Positions 5,875 through 9,586 of a stretch of DNA of 9,586 bases are shown here, in pieces. Location of the stretch: the NCBI GenBank assembly GCA_023394655.1, contig JAEXAG010000078.1:1-9586 (forward strand). The letters run 5' to 3'. How positions within the stretch are numbered: the first letter of the stretch is position 1; the number at the start of each line of letters is the position of its first letter. The notes beneath the pieces are model-generated. The model was not told the origin of the DNA. It saw nothing but the letters and a program-made list of their open reading frames with translations, and searched no databases. Made by a program: the position numbers and the translations under genes. The DNA is from Pseudomonadota bacterium. Lineage in GTDB: Bacteria > Pseudomonadota > Gammaproteobacteria > Xanthomonadales > Xanthomonadaceae.

Positions 5875-6138
5875 ATGGACAAGAAGCTGCTGGACATCCT
5901 CGCCTGCCCGGTCACCCGCCAACCGCTGGCGCTGCTCGATGCCGCCCGCCTGCAGACGCTGAATGCCGCCATCGAAGCCGGCGGCGTGCGCTTCGGCGAG
6001 CATCCGCAAACGGAAAAGCTGGCCGAAGCACTCATCACCCGTGATGGCAAGCGGCTTTACCGCATCGACGACGGCATCCCGGTGCTGCTGCCCGAGGAAG
6101 GACTGGAAACCGCCGGCATCGCCGGCTTCGCGGCATGA
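5875..6138 (+). CDS. Trm112/UPF0434-family small protein (YcaR-like)
   Basis: An 87-residue protein of the Trm112-like/UPF0434 family. The eukaryotic and archaeal relative, Trm112, activates methyltransferases; the bacterial role is not established. Recognition rests on DKKLLDILACPVTRQPL (2-18) at the start and LYRIDDGIPVLLP (61-73) at the end, the two conserved ends of YcaR-type proteins. The usual CPxC zinc-knuckle pair is reduced to one cysteine (C11, with T14 instead of Cys), and a roughly 20-residue insert (about 25-50) lies between the two conserved parts, so zinc binding is doubtful. The ATG at 5875 has only GGAA about 16 bases upstream, a weak leader. The stop overlaps the nadC start as ATGA, which suggests an operon with nadC. 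Family call good; function unknown. Confidence 0.9.
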   Translation: MDKKLLDILACPVTRQPLALLDAARLQTLNAAIEAGGVRFGEHPQTEKLAEALITRDGKRLYRIDDGIPVLLPEEGLETAGIAGFAA

Positions 6139-7010
6139 GCGCACCCCGCATCCGGCCGCCCGATCCGGCTCAGGTGCTGGAAGATGTCCGTCGCGCGCTG
6201 GCCGAGGACGTCCGCGATGGCGACGTGACCGCCGATCTGCTGCCCGACGGCCCCGACATCGCCTATCTGCTGTGCAAGGAGGATGCGGTGATCGCCGGGC
6301 GGCCATGGTTCGACGCCACCCATCGCGAGCTAGACCCGGAGGTGCGCATCGACTGGCGCATCGCGGAAGGCGACCGGGTGCCGGCGGGCACCGTCATCGC
6401 CACGCTTTCGGGCCGCAGCCGCGCGCTGGTCACCGGCGAGCGCACCGCGCTCAATTTCCTGCAGACGCTGTCCGGCACCGCCACGATCACCGCGGCGCAT
6501 GTGGACGCGGTGGCCGGCACCGGCACCCGCCTGCTCGATACCCGCAAGACCATTCCCGGCCTTCGACTGGCGCAGAAATACGCGGTGCTGATGGGCGGCG
6601 GGCACAACCATCGCATCGGGCTGTTCGACGCGGTAATGCTGAAGGAAAACCACATCCGTGCGTTCGGCTCGCTCGCGGCCGCCGCCGGGGCCGCGCGCTC
6701 CCGCCATCCCGGCCTGCCGCTGATCATCGAAGTGGAAACGCTCGAACAGTTGCGCGAAGCCCTCGAGAGCGGCTGTACGCGCATCCTGATCGACGATTTC
6801 GACGATGCCGATCGCCGCGAGGCCGTGCGCATCGCCCGCGAGTCCGGCGCCGGCATCCCGCTGGAGGTCTCCGGTGGCGTGGACATGGAAACCCTGCGCG
6901 GCATCGCCGCGGACGGGGTGGACTTCATTTCCATCGGCGGATTGACCAAGCACGTGCGCGCCATCGACCTGTCGATGAAGCTCGGCCCGCCGCCGTCCAC
7001 GTCCGGTTGA
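6135..7010 (+). CDS. nadC: Nicotinate-nucleotide pyrophosphorylase (carboxylating), quinolinate phosphoribosyltransferase
   Basis: A 291-residue type II phosphoribosyltransferase that joins quinolinate and PRPP to give nicotinate mononucleotide, CO2 and pyrophosphate in de novo NAD synthesis. The N-terminal domain has the ED.RDGDVTADLL start. The substrate-binding signatures are GERTALNFLQTLSGTAT (101-117), LDTRKTIPGLR (134-144), GGGHNHR (154-160) and MLKENHI (168-174). Acidic residues IEVET (198-202) and LIDDF (218-222) and the closing loop VSGGV (245-249) with SIGGLTKH (266-273) form the rest of the active site. Length is normal for the family (E. coli 297). It has no Shine-Dalgarno sequence of its own; translation is probably coupled to the Trm112-like gene through ATGA. 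nadA and nadB are not in the window. Confidence 0.98.
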   Translation: MSAPRIRPPDPAQVLEDVRRALAEDVRDGDVTADLLPDGPDIAYLLCKEDAVIAGRPWFDATHRELDPEVRIDWRIAEGDRVPAGTVIATLSGRSRALVTGERTALNFLQTLSGTATITAAHVDAVAGTGTRLLDTRKTIPGLRLAQKYAVLMGGGHNHRIGLFDAVMLKENHIRAFGSLAAAAGAARSRHPGLPLIIEVETLEQLREALESGCTRILIDDFDDADRREAVRIARESGAGIPLEVSGGVDMETLRGIAADGVDFISIGGLTKHVRAIDLSMKLGPPPSTSG

Positions 7011-7050
7011 GCATCGCCATGCGAGGCTGTGCGTCCCCTTCCCGCAAGCG

Positions 7051-8040
7051 ATGACGATGATCCCCACGACTCGCCTCCTCCCGATCGCCGCGGCCTGCCT
7101 CTGGCTCGCCGCCTGTGCCAGCACCCCGCCGGTGCCACCCATGCCGGTCCCAGTGCCGCAACCCGTCCCCTCGCCCGTCCAGCCGACGCAGCCGGATCCG
7201 GGCCTGCCGAATCGTCCCGCGTGGCGCGCACCGCCGATGGCCTTCCCCGCGGGCACGCCGGCGGTCGAGCGCATCGTGCAGGTGGCACTGCGCGAACACG
7301 CGGCCTGGTACCGCCCCTTCATCGACACCAACGGCCGCCTTGCCAGCCGCCGCGTGGCCGAAGCCGAGCGCTCGCGCCTGGATGACGGGAGCGAAGCCTG
7401 GGAGCGCGTCGTCGCCTACTGGCGCGACAGCGGCACCTTGGGCGAAATGCAGGCGACCGCCCCCGGCGCCAGCCTGTGCCAGAATCCCTTCGCCTCCACC
7501 TACGCCCGAAGCGAATGCCGGGTGTTCGTGATCGATACCCCGTGGTCGGCCGCCTTCGTTTCGTACGTGATGCTGCAGGCCGGCATCCCGGGCTTCCGCG
7601 CGTCACCGCGCCATGCCGATTACATCCGCGCGGCGCATCGCGGCAGCGGCCCTTACGGATTCGAGGATCCCAATCTCGTTCCCGTGGCCCGCGGCGACAT
7701 GCTCTGCTACATCCGCAACAACCCGGCGATGCCCGGCCATGGCGGCCTTTCCGCCTTCCTCGCCGGCGGCGGCGGCGGCTTCGCCTCGCATTGCGACATC
7801 GCGGTCCAGGTCGAAGCCGGCGAGGCCTGGCTGGTGGGCGGGAACGTCGCCAACATGGTCACCATGCGCAAGCTGAGGCTGGACGCGCAGGGCCGCGCGC
7901 AGCTGCCGCGGCCGATCAGGGGCCAGTGGGTGGCTGCCGACGAGGAAGGACAATCGCCGGCCTGCAGTCCGTCGAACGAGGCGGCCTGCAGCATGAACCG
8001 GCAGAATTGGGCGGTGCTGCTGAAGTTGCGACAACCGTAG
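7051..8040 (+). CDS. DUF2272 domain lipoprotein, possible papain-like (CHAP/NlpC) fold
   Basis: A 329-residue envelope protein. The signal peptide ends in a good lipobox, LAAC, with lipidated C22. Residues 26-56 form a Pro/Val-rich spacer (PPVPPMPVPVPQ...) that would hold the domain off the membrane. The domain at about 70-329 matches my recollection of DUF2272: PWSAAFVSYVMLQAGIPGF (164-182), PRHADYIRAA (186-195), GDMLCY (215-220), ASHCDIAV (245-252) and VGGNVANMV (262-270). This order resembles CHAP/NlpC-P60 amidases (WCAAFV, then GDxVxF, then HVxIV, then GGN), but Ser166 stands where the catalytic Cys would be. Five Gly in a row (239-243) precede H247. The start codon has no Shine-Dalgarno sequence; a second ATG two codons on is equally possible. 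It lies 40 bases after nadC and its stop overlaps the next gene's ribosome site. A cell-wall role is inference. Confidence 0.87.
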   Translation: MTMIPTTRLLPIAAACLWLAACASTPPVPPMPVPVPQPVPSPVQPTQPDPGLPNRPAWRAPPMAFPAGTPAVERIVQVALREHAAWYRPFIDTNGRLASRRVAEAERSRLDDGSEAWERVVAYWRDSGTLGEMQATAPGASLCQNPFASTYARSECRVFVIDTPWSAAFVSYVMLQAGIPGFRASPRHADYIRAAHRGSGPYGFEDPNLVPVARGDMLCYIRNNPAMPGHGGLSAFLAGGGGGFASHCDIAVQVEAGEAWLVGGNVANMVTMRKLRLDAQGRAQLPRPIRGQWVAADEEGQSPACSPSNEAACSMNRQNWAVLLKLRQP

Positions 8041-8043
8041 GGA
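8039..8043 (+). promoter_or_regulatory. Ribosome binding site of the DUF3301 gene overlapping the DUF2272 stop
   Basis: AGGGA, 4 bases before the ATG at 8048. It shares AG with the TAG stop codon (8038-8040) of the upstream lipoprotein gene, which points to co-transcription and possible coupling. Confidence 0.6.
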
Positions 8044-8047
8044 TTCG

Positions 8048-8392
8048 ATGGAAACGATGCTCTGGGGCGTGCTGGCAATCGGCGCGGTGATGGTCTGGGT
8101 GGATGCCTCGCGCCGGGCGGCCGAGCGCGCGCAGGACATCGGCCGGCGCGCCTGCCGCCGGGCCGGCGTGCAGTGGCTGGACGAAAGCGTGCATGCCACC
8201 GGCGTCCGCTTCCGGCGCATGGCCGATGGCCGCACGGGGCTGGAGCGCAGCTATCGTTTCGAATACTCGCGCGACGGCAGCGACCGCCACGCCGGCAGCA
8301 TGTCGCTCCTGGGCGGCGAGCTCACGCGTTTCGTCGGGCCGGTACGGGAAGACGGCCAGGTATCGAGCCTGGACATGGGCGGCGCGGACTGA
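8048..8392 (+). CDS. DUF3301 family single-pass membrane protein
   Basis: A 114-residue protein with one N-terminal membrane segment (about 4-18, MLWGVLAIGAVMVWV) followed by a basic amphipathic helix (SRRAAERAQDIGRRACRR, 21-38) and a cytoplasmic domain. The pattern AC...AGVQWLDESV (35-48), then RSYRFEYS.DG (68-77) and LLGGEL (87-92), is that of DUF3301, a gammaproteobacterial family with no known function. Length is typical. It starts 7 bases after the DUF2272 gene with a good AGGGA leader, so the two are almost certainly in one operon. It ends 18 bases short of the convergent sspB stop, and a GC stem-loop surrounds its own stop codon. Confidence 0.9.
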   Translation: METMLWGVLAIGAVMVWVDASRRAAERAQDIGRRACRRAGVQWLDESVHATGVRFRRMADGRTGLERSYRFEYSRDGSDRHAGSMSLLGGELTRFVGPVREDGQVSSLDMGGAD

Positions 8393-8400
8393 GCCGCGCC
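8381..8400. terminator. GC-rich hairpin spanning the DUF3301 stop codon
   Basis: GGCGCGG (8381-8387) and CCGCGCC (8394-8400) form a perfect 7-base stem around ACTGAG, which contains the TGA stop (8390-8392). It lies between two convergent genes whose stops are 18 bases apart. No T run follows on either strand, so it is at best a weak or factor-assisted terminator. Confidence 0.4.
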
Positions 8401-8410
8401 AGCGGATCGG

Positions 8411-8896
8411 TCACTTGACGACCCGCAAATGCCCCCGTCGCGGCGGGGACGGAGGCGAAGGCTCCGGCGGCGCGTCGCCACCTTCAGCGCCGTCCGGATC
8501 GCTGACGATCCCGATCTCCACCGGCGCTTCGTCTTCCACGGCGGGGCTCGCCGCGGCCCCGGACTCGGCCAGCGCGTCATCCGGCAGCGCCATGCCCTGC
8601 CCGGTCTCGCGCGCGTAGATCGCCAGCACCGCCCCGACCGGGACGAACACCTCGTGGCTCACGCCGCCGAAGCGCGCGTTGAAGGTGACGTATTCGTTGC
8701 CCAGGCTCAGCATGTGCACCGCACGCTCGGCGATGTTGAGCACCACCTGGCCATCCTTGATCGCCTGTGGCGGCACGTGCAGGCCCGGGAAGCGCGCGTT
8801 GACCAGCAGGTGCGGCGTCAGGCCGTTGTCGCTGATCCACTCATGCAGCGCGCGCAGCAGGTACGGGCGCTGGCTGGTCATGGCGATGTCGCTCAC
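8411..8896 (-). CDS. sspB: ClpXP protease specificity-enhancing factor SspB
   Basis: A 161-residue adaptor that tethers ssrA-tagged and other substrates to ClpX for ClpXP degradation. The folded tag-binding core is at about 7-105 (SQRPYLLRALHEWISDNGLTP, then NIAERAVHMLSLGNEYVTFNARFGG, then VFVPVGAVLAIYARE). It is followed by a flexible acidic and Pro-rich tail (about 108-152). The tail ends in the ClpX-binding module PRRGHLRVVK, with the same LRVVK end as E. coli SspB. Length is near the E. coli protein (165). Two starts compete: GTG at 8896 with GGAG six bases upstream, and ATG at 8881 (MTSQRPYLL) without a clear leader. I chose the GTG. It lies 40 bases downstream of sspA, the usual operon. 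Confidence 0.97.
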   Translation of the reverse strand: MSDIAMTSQRPYLLRALHEWISDNGLTPHLLVNARFPGLHVPPQAIKDGQVVLNIAERAVHMLSLGNEYVTFNARFGGVSHEVFVPVGAVLAIYARETGQGMALPDDALAESGAAASPAVEDEAPVEIGIVSDPDGAEGGDAPPEPSPPSPPRRGHLRVVK

Positions 8897-8902
8897 GACG
8901 GG

Positions 8903-8906
8903 CTCC
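8903..8906 (-). promoter_or_regulatory. sspB ribosome binding site favouring the GTG start
   Basis: GGAG on the minus strand, 6 bases before the GTG at 8896. The alternative ATG at 8881 has no purine-rich leader at this distance. Confidence 0.5.
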
Positions 8907-8936
8907 GGCGCGATTCGGGAAACACGGGATGCGGCA

Positions 8937-9578
8937 TTACTCGGGGATTTCCCGCAGCTTCTTCTCTTCTTCGGTCAGGCTGCGGATGAAACCGGGGTTG
9001 CGGAAAATCCGGTTGCCGTATTCCTCGATGGCCTTGCCGCCATCCTTCGGCAACGGGATGCCGAGCGAATCCAGTCGCCAGATGATCGGGGCCATCGCGC
9101 AATCGGCCAGGCTCATCTCGGTATTCAGGTAGAACTTGCTGGCCTTGAACACCGGGGCAGTCTGCACCAGCAGCTCGGTCAGGCGCTTGCGCGCGGCGTC
9201 GGACTGGGCCTTGGTGCCCAGTTGCATCGCCTGCAACTGCGGCACCCAATCGTGTTCGATGCGCAGCATCGCCAGGCGCAGGCGCGCGCGGGCCAGCGGC
9301 TCGATCGGCATCAGCGGCGGATGCGGGTAGCGCTCGTCGATGTATTCGCTGACCACCGAAGCGGCGTACAGCACCAGATCGCGCTCGACCAGCGTCGGTA
9401 CCGAGTGGTAGGGATTGAGGTCGATGAGATCCTCGGGCGGGCGGGTCGGATCGACGGCAATGAAGTCGTAGCTCACGCCCTTGGCCGCCAGCACCAGCCG
9501 GACCCGGTGCGACAGCACGTCGTCCACGCCGGAAAACAGGGTCAGGTTGTTACGTACGCGGGAACTCGTCGCCATCAT
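8937..9578 (-). CDS. sspA: Stringent starvation protein A (GST-fold RNA polymerase-associated regulator)
   Basis: A 213-residue member of the glutathione-S-transferase fold that binds RNA polymerase and alters transcription under starvation and acid stress; it lacks GST activity. The N-terminal thioredoxin-like domain spans about 12-87 (LTLFSG, then SHRVRLVLAAKGVSYDF, then DLNPYHSVPTLVERDLVLYAASVVSEYIDERYP). The helical C-terminal domain runs from about 95-205 (ARARLRLAMLRIEHDWVPQ, then SLADCAMAPIIWRL, then NRIFRNPGFIRSLT). The surface Pro-His-Pro motif important in E. coli SspA is kept (P85-H86-P87). Two adjacent ATGs exist at 9578 and 9575; GAGG directly before the first suits the second better. 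The frame is still open to the right edge (8 bases), so the promoter and any longer start are outside the window. sspB follows after 40 bases. Confidence 0.97.
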   Translation of the reverse strand: MMATSSRVRNNLTLFSGVDDVLSHRVRLVLAAKGVSYDFIAVDPTRPPEDLIDLNPYHSVPTLVERDLVLYAASVVSEYIDERYPHPPLMPIEPLARARLRLAMLRIEHDWVPQLQAMQLGTKAQSDAARKRLTELLVQTAPVFKASKFYLNTEMSLADCAMAPIIWRLDSLGIPLPKDGGKAIEEYGNRIFRNPGFIRSLTEEEKKLREIPE

Positions 9579-9586
9579 CCTCGTCT

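Noticed and set aside
6263..7331. Long minus-strand frames opposite nadC and the start of the DUF2272 gene
   Set aside because: They are antisense to nadC, whose active-site motifs are all intact, and show no domain signal.
7765..7779. Five tandem GGC triplets as a possible contraction/expansion repeat
   Set aside because: It is short, in frame, encodes a Gly loop, and is unremarkable at this GC content.

Overview
The window is GC-rich, densely coded bacterial chromosome. It most resembles a gammaproteobacterium of the order Lysobacterales (Xanthomonadales), for example a Lysobacter, Luteimonas or Thermomonas relative. The pointers are a TonB-dependent receptor with a carboxypeptidase-regulatory N-terminal extension, an SspA/SspB pair whose wording matches xanthomonad proteins, a DUF2272 lipoprotein, and very high G/C at third codon positions. 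I see no mobile element, phage gene, CRISPR array, rRNA or tRNA. The window reads as core genome.

Left part, positions 1-2695, all on the minus strand. In transcription order: grxD (CGFS monothiol glutaredoxin), a YciK-like short-chain dehydrogenase/reductase (SDR) overlapping it by 4 bases (GTGA), a MarC-family membrane protein, and then the start of a TonB-dependent outer-membrane receptor that runs off the left edge. The receptor has its own 206-base upstream region carrying two GTTAAC hexamers one helical turn apart.

Middle, positions 2696-5818. sodB (iron superoxide dismutase) diverges from grxD across a 120-base gap that holds a 7-5-7 palindrome. Facing sodB is a minus-strand group: purE and purK (overlapping as ATGA), which perform the two-step carboxylation of AIR in purine synthesis, followed by an unrecognised lipoprotein gene. 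A hairpin-forming repeat abuts that gene's start codon. A GC-rich stem-loop lies between the converging ends of sodB and the lipoprotein gene.

Right part, positions 5875-9586. Diverging from purE, on the plus strand, are a Trm112/UPF0434-like small protein, nadC (overlapping as ATGA), a DUF2272 lipoprotein and a DUF3301 single-pass membrane protein. Converging on them are sspA and sspB on the minus strand: an RNA-polymerase-associated regulator and the ClpXP adaptor that delivers ssrA-tagged proteins.

No new multi-gene system is apparent. The most unusual items are the SDR with two catalytic positions replaced, the grxD/sodB palindrome, the hairpin at the lipoprotein start, and a DUF2272 protein that looks like a papain-like (CHAP/NlpC) fold with Ser where Cys would be expected. 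No gene-free stretch exceeds about 210 bases.
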